Positions 1-8,265 of a stretch of DNA of 35,874 nt are shown one piece after another (positions within the stretch are counted from its first letter, which is position 1; every line of letters begins with the position of its first letter). The notes beneath the pieces were generated by a model. The model did not search any database. It worked only from the letters and a program-made list of their open reading frames with translations, and was not told the origin of the DNA. A program made the position numbers and the translations under genes. The stretch is from an uncultured Thermoleophilia bacterium. GTDB lineage: Bacteria; Actinomycetota; Thermoleophilia; UBA2241. Location of the stretch: NCBI GenBank assembly GCA_903862845.1, contig CAIOZS010000002.1, positions 1 to 35,874 on the forward strand, in the 5' to 3' direction.

Positions 1-1
1 C

Positions 2-535
2 GGCGGCCTGCAGGGCCGCGCGGGCCGCCAGCGCCGCCTCGTCCGCCGCCCCCCCCTCGTCCTCGGAGCCGGCCGCGGCCCCGCCGGAAGCGGCGCCGTT
101 GGCCTCGTGGTAGAAAGCCAGCTCCTGCGCCTCGCCGAGCCCCGCGGCGGGGAGCTCCACGGCGGCGCCGCGGGCGCGCAGCCCGCGCACGAGGCCTTCG
201 TTGGTGTAGCTCGCGCCGGCGTGGATCTCGAAGGTGAGCCCGTTCAGCTCGCCGAGCTCGGCCTCGAGCTGCGTGAGGACGCGCTCGCTCCAGGCCCGTC
301 GCTCGGCCTGCGAGAGCGACTTCAGCTTGAGATCGTACGGCGCCAGCTCTTCGCCGGGCGCCACCAGCCCGTGAAGCGCCGACAGCACGAACCAGCGCCC
401 GCAGGTGCGCTCCACATAGGTGCGGCGCGCGCGAAACAGCGGCGCCACGAACAGGTCCTCAGCCGCCGTCCTGCGAGGCGCCTGCTGCCTGACGCAGCCG
501 ACGAGGCCGACGTGATCCTCCAACTCCTGGCCCAT
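2..535 (-). CDS. DUF6884-like protein, 3' end cut by the window edge
   Basis: This minus-strand frame opens with ATG at 535 and stays open for 178 codons to the window edge, so the C-terminus is missing. Early residues read VGLVGCVRQQAP, followed by APLFRARRTYVERTCGRW and FVLSALHGLVAPGEELAPYD. That order, a GC-x-K/R start, an R..Y.E....W helix and an SA.HGL..P...L.PYD block, is what I associate with the DUF6884 family, known from genes near phage and DNA-modification loci and related to queuine-type transglycosylase accessory domains. No biochemical role is established for the family as far as I know. The visible C-terminal part turns Ala/Gly/Glu-rich (SEDEGGAADEAALAARAA), probably a low-complexity linker. 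Divergent or same-strand neighbours are lipoproteins with no obvious link. The family call is moderate; the reading frame is well supported. Confidence 0.6.
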   Translation of the reverse strand, partial: MGQELEDHVGLVGCVRQQAPRRTAAEDLFVAPLFRARRTYVERTCGRWFVLSALHGLVAPGEELAPYDLKLKSLSQAERRAWSERVLTQLEAELGELNGLTFEIHAGASYTNEGLVRGLRARGAAVELPAAGLGEAQELAFYHEANGAASGGAAAGSEDEGGAADEAALAARAALQAA

Positions 536-660
536 GACCACCCGCTTCCGTGCTCGCTGCCCCGACCGCGCGGCAGACCGTCCTTCGGTACAGGCGTCAA
601 GGTATCACGAGTCGGCGGGCGAGGGCCGGCGCCCGCCTCGATCACGGGAAGAGCCGCGCG

Positions 661-1560
661 TTACTCCTGCACGAACACGAGCCGCAGCCCCTGTGCCTTC
701 GCCGGGTCGATGGTGAGCTGGGACGCGGTCGCCTCGCCGAGCAGCCCGAGATCCGACAGTGCGGCCTTCGCCGTCTCGAGCGACGCGACCTTGAAGACCA
801 GCGACGCGATGACGTCCGCGCCGCCCTGATCGACCTCGACGGCCGGGCCATCGCCCATGGCGAGCAGGCCGTCTGCAGACATGGCGTCGGGGGCCATCGC
901 CGCCGACCAGACGCCGCGCAACGACGCCGCATCCTTGCTCGTGACCACGACCTTCTCGACCGACACGATGCCCAGCGGCCCTTGCGGCCCCGTTGCCTTG
1001 TTGCCGTCGAGGGCGGCCTTCATCTGCGGCGTGTACTCGCACAGGTAGACGATGTACTCGGGGCCGCACAGCGCCTTGAGGGTGACGTTGGTCCAGGCCG
1101 GCACCTGCTTGCCGCCGACCTCGGTCATCGTGACCTGAGCCTTGCCCGGCATGGCGCCGCGCGCCTTGAGCTCGGGGACCGACTCCGCGAGCGGATACGG
1201 TTCGAGGACGATACCGTAGTACATCGCCCCGGGGGTGGAGGTCTCGGCCGGCGGCCCGAAGTGCAGTGACTCGATGTTGACGTTGCCGGCGTGCACGCCG
1301 CCGGTGGAGAAGCCGGGATACTTGGCGTACGACCATGCCACCGGCAGTCCCAGAGAGCCGCTGAAGAGCTTGTACAGCGCCGCCGGATCCTCGCTGCTGA
1401 TGGCCACGTGGTCGACCTTCTTGACCACGGGAGTCGCGGTGCTGGACGGTGACGGCGACGGCGAGGCGGAGTCGTTCGCCGCCGGCGTCGCGGATCCGCA
1501 GCCGGCGACGGCCAGCGCGACGAGCGCGATCGATACGAGGACCGCCGAGAGCCTGGGCAA
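661..1560 (-). CDS. Lipoprotein with two VOC (glyoxalase/bleomycin-resistance) modules
   Basis: The start is TTG at 1560, chosen because AAAGGAGG lies seven bases upstream; this gives 299 aa. The N-terminus is a lipoprotein signal (LSAVLVSIALVALAVAGCGS) with the lipobox cysteine near residue 21, followed by a Ser/Pro linker (SPSPSPSSTATP), so the protein should be anchored outside the membrane. Residues about 45-180 contain VDHVAISSEDPAALYKLF, the typical opening of a VOC module, and residues about 195-299 (VEKVVVTSKDAASLRGVW onward) look like a second, more diverged module. VOC proteins use paired modules to bind a metal or a small ligand; the substrate cannot be read from the sequence. Extracytoplasmic VOC lipoproteins are less usual than cytoplasmic ones. 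It is followed downstream by the DUF6884 gene with no clear operon link. Confidence 0.75.
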   Translation of the reverse strand: MPRLSAVLVSIALVALAVAGCGSATPAANDSASPSPSPSSTATPVVKKVDHVAISSEDPAALYKLFSGSLGLPVAWSYAKYPGFSTGGVHAGNVNIESLHFGPPAETSTPGAMYYGIVLEPYPLAESVPELKARGAMPGKAQVTMTEVGGKQVPAWTNVTLKALCGPEYIVYLCEYTPQMKAALDGNKATGPQGPLGIVSVEKVVVTSKDAASLRGVWSAAMAPDAMSADGLLAMGDGPAVEVDQGGADVIASLVFKVASLETAKAALSDLGLLGEATASQLTIDPAKAQGLRLVFVQE

Positions 1561-1691
1561 CGTGGTTCCTCCTTTGTGGGATGACGGACGCCGGCAGAGG
1601 CCTCGCGTCCCGCGCATCCCTCTTTTTTCGCCGCCGGGCCGCCGGCACCCCCACGCGACGGCCACCGCGGGACCTGAGACGACGAGCGCGC

Positions 1692-2696
1692 CTACCGTAC
1701 CGTCACGTCTCGCGCCGGTGAGCTCGCCGCGGCGTGGTCGGCGTCGGCCGGCGCGTACGCGCGGAGCTGCCAGCGTCCGGCCTTGCCCAGGGCGAAGCGC
1801 GCCACGTAGCGCGTGGCGCCGGCGACGTCCTCGTTCGTCGCCGGGATGGTCCTCTTGAGCACCCAGGCCGACCCGGCGGCGCGATAGCAGCGGATCTCCA
1901 CGGAGTGAGCGCCGGCGGGGTGAGCCGGCGAGAGTGTCCCGTTCACGGCGAAGGGGGCGCCGGCAGTCACCACCGACGGCGCCTGTGGCACGCCCAGCGT
2001 AGGCTTGGGCAAGGGCGTCGGGCTCCAGTAGTGCGCCGGCTGCGGCGTCGGGATCGCCACGCCGAGGCCGTCGACCAGCGAGGACTTCGCCACCGGCGTG
2101 ACCGGCACGCCCGTCCACCAGCCCTCGGGGCCGGCGGCGACGTGCGCCCAGACCTGGTACGGGTACGGGTTGTCCGCCGTCCAGGCGTTGTACGCCCACG
2201 CCGCGTAGAACCAGTTCTCGTAGCAGCCCTCGGACCCGTCGCCGATCAGCGGCGTCCAGGTGCGCTTCTCGAGGAGGATCTGGACGCCGCACGCGATGTT
2301 GTAGTCGATGTCGGTCTTGAGCCTCTCGGGGTCGAAGCCGAAGAGGGCGTAGGACGTGACCTGCATGATGCCGATGCCGAGGCCGTCAGAGCCGATCAGC
2401 GGGTCACCGCTCGCGTCGAACTGCCGCCAGGTGCTCTCCTGGAAGGCGATGGCGTAGAGGATCTTGGGTGGGACGGCGCCGGCGACGGCCGCGTCGTAGA
2501 GCTTCGCCCTGATCTCGGCGGTGCTCGGGTTGGTGCCGGCCGCGGCATCCGGGACGGCGAGGGACGCGGAGGCGACGAGGGCCGCGGCGAGCAGCGCCAC
2601 GAACGCGCCCAGCGCCGCGGCCCTGCACGTGGCGAACCGGCGGCCGGCCGAGCGGCGCGCGCGGAAGCGGCGCGATGATGACGGCGTGTAGCGCAA
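1692..2696 (-). CDS. Secreted lytic transglycosylase-like protein (SLT fold)
   Basis: A 334-aa protein starting at TTG 2696, with GGAG eight bases upstream. An Arg-rich N-terminus and a hydrophobic stretch (AAALGAFVALLAAALVASAS, about residues 26-45) form a signal peptide or anchor. The catalytic region follows: ILYAIAFQESTWRQF (about residues 79-93, putative acid/base Glu87) and GIGIMQVTSYALFG (about 107-120), the E-S and G-I-M-Q motifs of SLT/lysozyme-like transglycosylases, then a YNIACGVQILLEK helix. These enzymes cleave the peptidoglycan glycan backbone. The C-terminal 120 residues (after PTPLPKPTLGVPQ) look like a beta-rich Ig-like domain with no recognised ligand. The next gene downstream starts 131 bp away, so co-transcription is possible but not shown. 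The fold call is strong; the physiological role is inferred. Confidence 0.8.
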   Translation of the reverse strand: MRYTPSSSRRFRARRSAGRRFATCRAAALGAFVALLAAALVASASLAVPDAAAGTNPSTAEIRAKLYDAAVAGAVPPKILYAIAFQESTWRQFDASGDPLIGSDGLGIGIMQVTSYALFGFDPERLKTDIDYNIACGVQILLEKRTWTPLIGDGSEGCYENWFYAAWAYNAWTADNPYPYQVWAHVAAGPEGWWTGVPVTPVAKSSLVDGLGVAIPTPQPAHYWSPTPLPKPTLGVPQAPSVVTAGAPFAVNGTLSPAHPAGAHSVEIRCYRAAGSAWVLKRTIPATNEDVAGATRYVARFALGKAGRWQLRAYAPADADHAAASSPARDVTVR

Positions 2697-2771
2697 GCGG
2701 GAGTCTCCGTCGGGACGCAGGACGTCCAGTGTAGCCGCCTGCGAGACGCGCCGCGCGCCGGCTGACGCTCC

Positions 2772-3080
2772 CTACGACTCCCGGCGGCGCGACGCGGGGA
2801 CGGAGCGGCGCTCCGTCAGCCGACCGGTCACGTACTTGTGCAGCACGCCGGCGATCAGCGTCTGGTAGGGGATGCCCTCCTCCAGGGCCCTGGTCTGGAT
2901 GTCGACGAGGTCGCCGGACGAGAGCCGGATGTTCACGCGCCGGTCCTTGATGGCCGTGGCCCGCGCGGCCGCCTTGATGCGGGCGAGCTCGTCCGGGGTC
3001 GCGAGCGACTGCAGGTCGCCCTTCTCGTAGCTCTCCAGGACTTCGGCTTCGTAGGCGTCAAGCTCCGCCACGGGGTCCAC
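2772..3080 (-). CDS. RHH antitoxin of a BrnT-like toxin pair
   Basis: A 102-aa acidic-to-basic protein starting at ATG 3080. The N-terminal half is helical and charged (AYEAEVLESYEKGDLQSLAT). The C-terminal half carries RRVNIRLSSGDLVDIQTRAL and GIPYQTLIAGVLHKYVTGRL, the beta-strand plus two helices of a ribbon-helix-helix DNA-binding domain. This sequence type is familiar as the antitoxin partner of short BrnT-like toxins. Its start lies 23 bp inside the end of the toxin gene, so the two are translationally coupled in the toxin-first order usual for BrnTA. It should neutralise the toxin and autorepress the operon; both are family knowledge, not shown here. Confidence 0.8.
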   Translation of the reverse strand: MDPVAELDAYEAEVLESYEKGDLQSLATPDELARIKAAARATAIKDRRVNIRLSSGDLVDIQTRALEEGIPYQTLIAGVLHKYVTGRLTERRSVPASRRRES

Positions 3081-3342
3081 CGCCCGTCAGGTAGTCGCGA
3101 GTCGCCTTGCGGCTCGGGATGATCGTCTTCAGAAAGAGGTAGTCGGCCTCTTCCACGAACGGCACGAGGCAGGCATAGCCGTCTGCGGCCACAACGAGGA
3201 CGCGCTGATCAGGGTACTTGTGCGGATCGGCGTGGGGCAGCACGTCCAGCAACCCGCCCGCGCCGATCGCCACGACCATGGCCTCGAACGACACGCCGCG
3301 CGCGTCCCTCAGCGACTCGTTCTTCTCAGCGTTCCAGCGCAT
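3058..3342 (-). CDS. BrnT-like (RelE-fold) toxin
   Basis: 94 aa from ATG 3342. The protein begins MRWNAEKNESLRDARGVSFE, the W-x-x-x-K-N..L...RG.SFE opening of BrnT-like toxins, continues with KYPDQRVLVVAADGYACLV and ends FLKTIIPSRKATRDYL, all characteristic of this group. BrnT toxins are RelE-fold ribonucleases that inhibit translation. The antitoxin gene overlaps its 3' end by 23 bp. The Shine-Dalgarno site is weak (GAAG), and no longer start is persuasive because upstream in-frame sequence lacks the family pattern. The module lies directly beside the 368-bp inverted-repeat element at 3486-3853, so it may have arrived with mobile DNA. The pair looks intact, unlike several others in this window. 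Confidence 0.8.
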   Translation of the reverse strand: MRWNAEKNESLRDARGVSFEAMVVAIGAGGLLDVLPHADPHKYPDQRVLVVAADGYACLVPFVEEADYLFLKTIIPSRKATRDYLTGGGPRGGA

Positions 3343-3485
3343 CGTCTTCTGCAGCGAAGGATGCGCCTCTGTCTGCCGGCTGTCTTCAGGTGGCCGGGAG
3401 GAGGGTCCGCGGCATCCGTTGCGCGAGCGTCGTTCATCACGTCTTGGAGCTTGCGAGGGGCCGGCGTGAGACACGAGTATGACAA

Positions 3486-3853
3486 TCGCGCGACACGACC
3501 ATCCCCGTCGCTCAGGCGCCGGTGAGCCACGAATGGGGCGCCCGGCGGGGGCACAGTCGGCAGCGCACCCGGCGGGCGCGCGGGCGGCCGCAACGATCCC
3601 GGCGGCTGCGGCGCGGGGCACGTGCGAAAGGGGAAGACAAGGATTCCTTGACTGTCGGGTCGCGCACGGCCGTCCACAGGCTCAGTTGCCGGGGGGAAGA
3701 CAAGGATCCGCCGACTTTTCTTATCTTCCCTCGCAGTACTACCCCGCCGCGCCGGCTCCGGCGGCGGCGGCGCGCCATGTCCGCCTTCTCGCCGCTCGTC
3801 GATCCGGAGGCTGAACGCGCAACCGGACGGAAGGGGATGGTCGTGTCGCGCGA
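3486..3853. repeat. 368-bp element bounded by a 21-bp perfect inverted repeat
   Basis: The left arm is 3486-3506 (it contains CGACACGACCATCCCC) and the right arm is 3833-3853, its exact reverse complement over 21 bp. Between them is the 135-bp repeat at 3613-3747. No open frame of transposase type is present, so this would be non-autonomous if mobile. No convincing target-site duplication is visible just outside the arms. The outer flank of the left arm (ATGACAATCGCGCG, 3479-3492) resembles a motif found at the ends of other repeats in the window. Confidence 0.65.
3613..3747 (+). repeat. 135-bp MITE-like repeat, copy A
   Basis: It is the same length as, and about 80 % identical to, 16392-16526. 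It starts GCGGGG and ends CCCCGC, and the two ends are imperfect inverted repeats of about 30 bp that include GGGAAGACAAGGA on the left and its complement on the right (degraded to TTATCTTCCC in this copy). A third, internal direct copy of the motif, GGAAGACAAGGATCC, lies near the middle. There is no coding capacity. Confidence 0.75.
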
Positions 3854-3921
3854 AGAGGGTGACGTTGTCGCGCCGCGCGGCGCCGGCGTCCGCCCGGCCG
3901 CGCGGCGGCGCGCGCGGGCCG

Positions 3922-5298
3922 TCAGCTCGTCGTGCGGTCGTCCTCGCCGAGCAGGGCGTCGGGCGCGTCCGGCGCGGACTCGTCCGCGGATTCGTCCGCG
4001 GATTCGTCCGGCTCGAGATCGTCGTCGGCCGCCGTGAGGTCGAGCACGCGCTCGGCCTCGTCGCCCGGGAGCTGCTCCACGGCGCGCAACTTGCGCTCCA
4101 TGGCGCGCGTGCGCACGCCGGTCTCGTCGATCGTGCGGCTGGCGGTGTCGAGCTGCCGCTTGACCCTGGCGAGCACGTCCTCGAACTTGGCGAACTCGGT
4201 CTTTACCCCACCCAGCACCCGCCAGACCTCGACGGCCTGCTGCTCGATGGCCAAGGTCTGGAAGCCCATGCGCAGGCTGCTGAGCAGCGCGGCCAGCGTG
4301 GTGGGCCCGGCGACGACGATGCGCAGGCGCTGCTGCAGGTCGTCGACCAGCGCCGGCTGGCGGACGACCTCGGCGTACAGGCCCTCGGTGGCCAGAAACA
4401 TGATGGCGAAGTCGGTGGTATGCGGCGGCTTGACGTACTTGCGGTGGATGTCCTGGGCGGCCAGGCGGATGGCCCGCCCCAAAGCCTCGGTGGCCAGCCG
4501 CGTGGCCTCGACGTCGCCCAGGTCGGCAGCGTCCTGGATGCGGATGTAGTCCTCTTGCGGGAGCTTGGAGTCGATGGGCAGCCAGATGCAGCTGCCGGGC
4601 TCGTCTTTGGCGCCCGGCAGGCGGATGGCGCATTCCACGACCTCGGCGTCGCCGGGCTCGACGTGGACGTTCTTCTCGAATTGCCCGGGCGCCAGGATCT
4701 CGGCGAGCAAGGCGCCGAGCTGCACCTCGGCCCACGTGCCTCGCGCCTTGACGTTGGTGAGCACGCGCTTGAGATCGCCGACGCCCGTGGCGAGGCTCTG
4801 CATCTCGCCGAGGCCCTTCTGCACGGACTCGAGCTGGTCGCTGACCAGCTTGAACGACTCGCCGAGACGCTTCTCGAGGGTGACGTGGAGCTTCTCGTCC
4901 ACCGTCTTGCGCATCTCCTCCAGCTTCTTCTCGTTGCCCTCCTGCAGCCGGGTGACGCTGGCGTCGAGAGTGGTGCGCACGCGCTCGAGCGAGGCCTGAT
5001 TGGACTCGCTGAGCTCTTTGAGGCTGCGCGACAGGCCGTCGAGCTGGGCGCGCTGGACCTCGCTCATGCTCGCGAGCGTGACGGCCAGCGTCTGGTTGGC
5101 GGCCGCGAGGCTGCGGGACAGCTCGTCGCGGGACTCGCGCGCGGCGCGGCCGGCCTCTTCCCGGCCGGCGCGCAGCTCATCGCGCAGAGGGTCGGCGCGG
5201 CCGCGCGTGGCCGCCGGCGAGCGCGCGAGCAGGACGCCGACCAGCACGGCGTTCACGACGCCGAGGGCGAGGAGCACCCAGAGGATGGCTGAGCTCAT
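3922..5298 (-). CDS. rmuC: DNA recombination protein RmuC
   Basis: 458 aa from ATG 5298, with GGGAG eight bases upstream. Residues 1-25 form one membrane segment (AILWVLLALGVVNAVLVGVL). Residues about 40-170 are a long coiled coil (SLKELSESNQASLERV and similar), and residues about 175-400 hold the conserved RmuC core: GTWAEVQLGALLAEIL, LPIDSKLPQEDYIR, PPHTTDFAIMFLATEGLYAE and TLAALLSSLRMGFQTLA. The D-S-K region matches the nuclease-like fold proposed for RmuC. RmuC limits inverted-repeat recombination in Escherichia coli, and its membrane-tethered form may act on DNA ends. The C-terminus is an acidic tail with tandem DESADESADESA. It is transcribed alone here, toward the BrnT-like module. Length and domain order are typical. 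Confidence 0.93.
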   Translation of the reverse strand: MSSAILWVLLALGVVNAVLVGVLLARSPAATRGRADPLRDELRAGREEAGRAARESRDELSRSLAAANQTLAVTLASMSEVQRAQLDGLSRSLKELSESNQASLERVRTTLDASVTRLQEGNEKKLEEMRKTVDEKLHVTLEKRLGESFKLVSDQLESVQKGLGEMQSLATGVGDLKRVLTNVKARGTWAEVQLGALLAEILAPGQFEKNVHVEPGDAEVVECAIRLPGAKDEPGSCIWLPIDSKLPQEDYIRIQDAADLGDVEATRLATEALGRAIRLAAQDIHRKYVKPPHTTDFAIMFLATEGLYAEVVRQPALVDDLQQRLRIVVAGPTTLAALLSSLRMGFQTLAIEQQAVEVWRVLGGVKTEFAKFEDVLARVKRQLDTASRTIDETGVRTRAMERKLRAVEQLPGDEAERVLDLTAADDDLEPDESADESADESAPDAPDALLGEDDRTTS

Positions 5299-5386
5299 GC
5301 GTCACGCTCCCGCGGTCGGTGATGTGGACAGAGTATGAACGCATCCCCGGACGGCAGCGCGAGCCGGCCGCCGCGAAGGCGAACCG

Positions 5387-6502
5387 TCAGTCATGCGCGG
5401 GCAGGTCCACGACCCCGGGCCGCAAAGGCAGGCGCGCCATCGCGGCACTGTCGGGCGGGTGCTCCTGGAAGAGGACGTCAAGGCGCGCCAGCCCGGCTTG
5501 GGGCTCGAGCAGGCGGATGATGTCGACGCCGCCGTAGCCGGGCAGGATGCCGGCGCGCACGCGGGCGCCGAACCAGATGGGGTGCGAGCTCTGGCTGATG
5601 TACGACGACGTTGCGGCCCTCCAGTACGCCGCATAGGTCTGCCCGAGCACCGGCGAGCGGACGTTGCGGTCGAAGCGGATGTCCCCCGGCTCGGGCTGCC
5701 GCGACCGCGTGTACCAACCGTTCTCGCGGAGGCCGTAGAGCGCCGGCCGCGGCCGCCCCGAAAGGTCGAAGTCGCCGGCGTCGAGCAGCGCGCGCACGAT
5801 CCGCGCGAGTCCCCAGTGCTGGGGATGCGCCCAGGTGTCGTCCGGGTTGAGCGTGATGATGATGTCCGGCCGGACGCGGCGCACCGCATTCTCGAGGCGC
5901 TCGGAGAGCAGCGGCTTGTCCCAGCCGGTCACCCCGTCGTCCCAGCTGTCGGCGAAGTCCGGGTGGCGCAGAGCGGACAGGAAGTAGACCTTGGCGACGC
6001 CGTGATGCGCGAGGCTGTCTAGGAATTCCGCGCGCCGCTCCCGGGCCAGGGCGGTGGGGGTGAGGATCTGCCGCAGGCGCGGACCCTTGGGCGGGCGCGT
6101 GAGCCACGTGCGGGGGCCCGGGTGCTTCTCGATGAGGATGTCGTCGTCGGCCTGCGCGTCGTAGGGGGCCCGGATCGCCTGGACCACGTGGCCGTTCTCC
6201 CCGTTGGTGACGAGAGCCACGCTGACGTTCCAGCCGCGCTCCCGAAAATAGCCGAGATCGAACAGAGTCTCGTCGTCGGGATGCGCGGTAATCAGAAGGA
6301 CCTTGGGGGCGCCGGACGGGCTCGCGCCTGCGCGGGCCTCGCCGGCGCCGCACCAGAAGGCCGTCAGGATGACGGCCGCCAGGGCGGCGCCAAGACCCGG
6401 CCAAAGATGCCGCGCGAAGCCGCGCCTGTCGCGGTGCCGGCAGCCGCGCCCCGCCGGCAGGCCGACCTCCTGCGCCAGTGGCGCACGTCCCCCTCGGCTC
6501 AT
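5387..6502 (-). CDS. Secreted or membrane-anchored PIG-L family deacetylase
   Basis: 371 aa. ATG 6502 is preferred because it overlaps the stop of the upstream gene as ATGA; a longer frame exists but runs through that gene. Residues about 32-58 are a hydrophobic export segment (GLGAALAAVILTAFWCGAGE). VLLITAHPDDETLFDLGYF (about 68-86) carries the AHPDDE zinc motif of PIG-L/LmbE N-deacetylases, and DTWAHPQHWGLARIV supplies the downstream zinc histidines. Family members remove N-acetyl groups from sugars such as GlcNAc-inositol, mycothiol precursors, lincosamide precursors or glycans. The export signal points to an extracellular glycan or glycolipid substrate instead of mycothiol synthesis. Translational coupling to a secreted phospholipase B-like hydrolase suggests both act on the same surface or environmental material. 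Confidence 0.85.
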   Translation of the reverse strand: MSRGGRAPLAQEVGLPAGRGCRHRDRRGFARHLWPGLGAALAAVILTAFWCGAGEARAGASPSGAPKVLLITAHPDDETLFDLGYFRERGWNVSVALVTNGENGHVVQAIRAPYDAQADDDILIEKHPGPRTWLTRPPKGPRLRQILTPTALARERRAEFLDSLAHHGVAKVYFLSALRHPDFADSWDDGVTGWDKPLLSERLENAVRRVRPDIIITLNPDDTWAHPQHWGLARIVRALLDAGDFDLSGRPRPALYGLRENGWYTRSRQPEPGDIRFDRNVRSPVLGQTYAAYWRAATSSYISQSSHPIWFGARVRAGILPGYGGVDIIRLLEPQAGLARLDVLFQEHPPDSAAMARLPLRPGVVDLPAHD

Positions 6503-8175
6503 CGCATGTGCAGGTGCAGCAGCCGCCAGTCGCCCTCGACGCGGTCGGGCACAGAGCGCAGCTTCTGGCTGCTCCACTGCGACTCGCTCCAGATGAACGG
6601 CTTGCCGCTCACCGACGGACTGCCGTACTTCATCCAGAACGCCCTCGTCGTCGCGCCGAGGTCGAGGATGCCCTTGAGCTTGGCGGCGCGGCGGACCATC
6701 GAGGCCGAGATGGCCTTGGCGTCGCAGGAGCCGTCGGGGACGGTCTTCGGCGACGGCGTGATGCCGTAGCCCAGGTCCCAGCGGCCGTAGATCGACAGGG
6801 GGTTCTGGGGGTCGATGTACGTGATCAGGGCCTTGGCCGATTCGACGTCGTGGACCCCGCCGATGCCGGCGAGGAACTGCACCCGGCGCGCCGGCCGGTT
6901 GTCCGTCGACTCGAGCTCGTCGCGGATCAGCAGGGAGGCCGGGAAGTTGATGCCGAGCACGTAGGTGGGCGTCACCAGCTCAGGGTCGTAGGCCGTGCTG
7001 AGCCCCGCGGGCTTGGTGGTGACGGCCACCGTGCTCTTGCCGTCCGGCCTGTAAAAGACGAAGGTGTCGTAGGACATCTCGATGGAGCCGATCTTGCCCG
7101 TGTTGGCGTTGGCCACCATGTAGCCGTTCATGTACGTCCCCGAGGCCTCCAGCGACATGAAGCGGAAGAACTCGTCGATCGAGGTGCTGAACTGTTCGGC
7201 CAGGGCGGCGCGCCAGAACATCCACAGCGCCCTGGCCTTGGGCTCGGTGCGCGCCCAGCGATGCGTCGTCTCGTTGAACATGATGCCCTTGTTGGTGTAG
7301 CCGAAGTCGACGTCCGAGCACAGATAGCCGGGCGCCCCGAGATTGCAGGTGATGAAGTCGCCGGCAACCCACAGCGAGAGCGCCTGGCTCTGGTCGAGGA
7401 AGCTGTTCCAGTTGTTGTGCGCGAGGAAGACGTCGCCGCCCGTCTTGAGGACGAAGGCCGAGCACTTGCTGGGCCGGCCGTCCGCCACTTCGGCCGGCAC
7501 GGCATCGCCCGGCAGCATGTAGAGCACGTCCGCGTAGGCGTTCACGAAGTAGAGGTCCATGAACGTGAGCCCGGGCGTCTCGTAGCCGAGCGAGAGCTCC
7601 GCAGCGCTGAAGTGGGGCTCCCAGCGGGCCTTGAAGGGCAGCGCCTGCGGCCGCTCCAGAGTAGCGCCGTGGTAGATGCCGATGAGCCGGTACATCAGGC
7701 GGCGCAGGTTCCTCGCGACCTGCGCGTCCGCCGTGGTGCGGATGTACTGGAGCGTGTAGTCCCAGTTGGCCGCCAGGGTGCGCTGCGCCATGGCGATCTC
7801 ATTCGCCGACGGCGGGATCTGCTTGGGGTACGAGTGCGTGGGGTCGATGAGGTACGCGCTGTCCCAGGAGTTGTCGCGGGCCGCGACGATCTGCTCCTTC
7901 TGCAGTCTGCCCTGGATGAACCCGGCCTCGTACTCGGCCTTGAAGACGTTGCCGTCGTTCGAGACGATGCTGGTGTTGTAGATGTTGTCGACCTTCTCGA
8001 TGACGCCCTGCGTGTCCGCGTCGATGCGGTAGCGCGCGAGGCCGGCGTGCGCGGGCGCCGGGGCGGCGGCGCGCATCGCCCGCGCCGCACCGCCGGCGCC
8101 GTGCTCCGCCGTCGCGAGCAGGGCCACGATCACCAGCAGGGCGACGGCGGCCAAACGGATGCAGCTTGTCTTCAC
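6499..8175 (-). CDS. Secreted phospholipase B-like / C45-type Ntn-hydrolase
   Basis: 558 aa from GTG 8175, chosen because GGAGGGGG lies just upstream and the protein then begins with a clean signal peptide (IRLAAVALLVIVALLATA). The diagnostic segment is GRPSKCSAFVLKTGGDVFLA followed by HNNWNSF (about residues 233-257): an internal Cys238 after a maturation site, then the H-N-x-W block of phospholipase B-like and acyl-CoA:6-APA acyltransferase Ntn-hydrolases. In these enzymes the cysteine becomes the N-terminal nucleophile after self-cleavage. NGYMVANANTGKIGSIEMSYDTF and YVLGINFPASLLIRDE further along also fit. The substrate is unknown; lipid amides, acyl esters or peptides are all possible. 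The length matches phospholipase B-like proteins better than short C45 peptidases. The stop overlaps the PIG-L start (ATGA). Confidence 0.75.
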   Translation of the reverse strand: MKTSCIRLAAVALLVIVALLATAEHGAGGAARAMRAAAPAPAHAGLARYRIDADTQGVIEKVDNIYNTSIVSNDGNVFKAEYEAGFIQGRLQKEQIVAARDNSWDSAYLIDPTHSYPKQIPPSANEIAMAQRTLAANWDYTLQYIRTTADAQVARNLRRLMYRLIGIYHGATLERPQALPFKARWEPHFSAAELSLGYETPGLTFMDLYFVNAYADVLYMLPGDAVPAEVADGRPSKCSAFVLKTGGDVFLAHNNWNSFLDQSQALSLWVAGDFITCNLGAPGYLCSDVDFGYTNKGIMFNETTHRWARTEPKARALWMFWRAALAEQFSTSIDEFFRFMSLEASGTYMNGYMVANANTGKIGSIEMSYDTFVFYRPDGKSTVAVTTKPAGLSTAYDPELVTPTYVLGINFPASLLIRDELESTDNRPARRVQFLAGIGGVHDVESAKALITYIDPQNPLSIYGRWDLGYGITPSPKTVPDGSCDAKAISASMVRRAAKLKGILDLGATTRAFWMKYGSPSVSGKPFIWSESQWSSQKLRSVPDRVEGDWRLLHLHMR

Positions 8176-8265
8176 GGCTCCCCCTCCACTTGAGTCACGG
8201 GCCACTTTGACGTTCATCGACAGCGGCGCGACCGTGCTTGAGCCACGCCGGGTGGCCGCGGCGGC

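Larger units (their letters stand above)
3343..3921. other. Gene-free stretch holding nested repeats
   Basis: No credible coding frame is seen between the BrnT-like toxin and rmuC. The stretch is instead structured: a perfect 21-bp inverted repeat bounds 3486-3853, and a 135-bp dispersed repeat lies inside it at 3613-3747. The promoter of the toxin-antitoxin pair must lie in its first part, but no clear -10/-35 was found. Confidence 0.6.

Noticed and set aside
1611-1660. Terminator between the transglycosylase and VOC lipoprotein genes
   Set aside because: A GC-rich stem is next to a T-run only on the plus strand, on the wrong side for minus-strand transcripts.
6478-8193. Long plus-strand open frame of about 570 codons
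   Set aside because: It is antisense to the phospholipase B-like gene, has shadow composition (Arg/Val/Gly/His-rich) and no family content.
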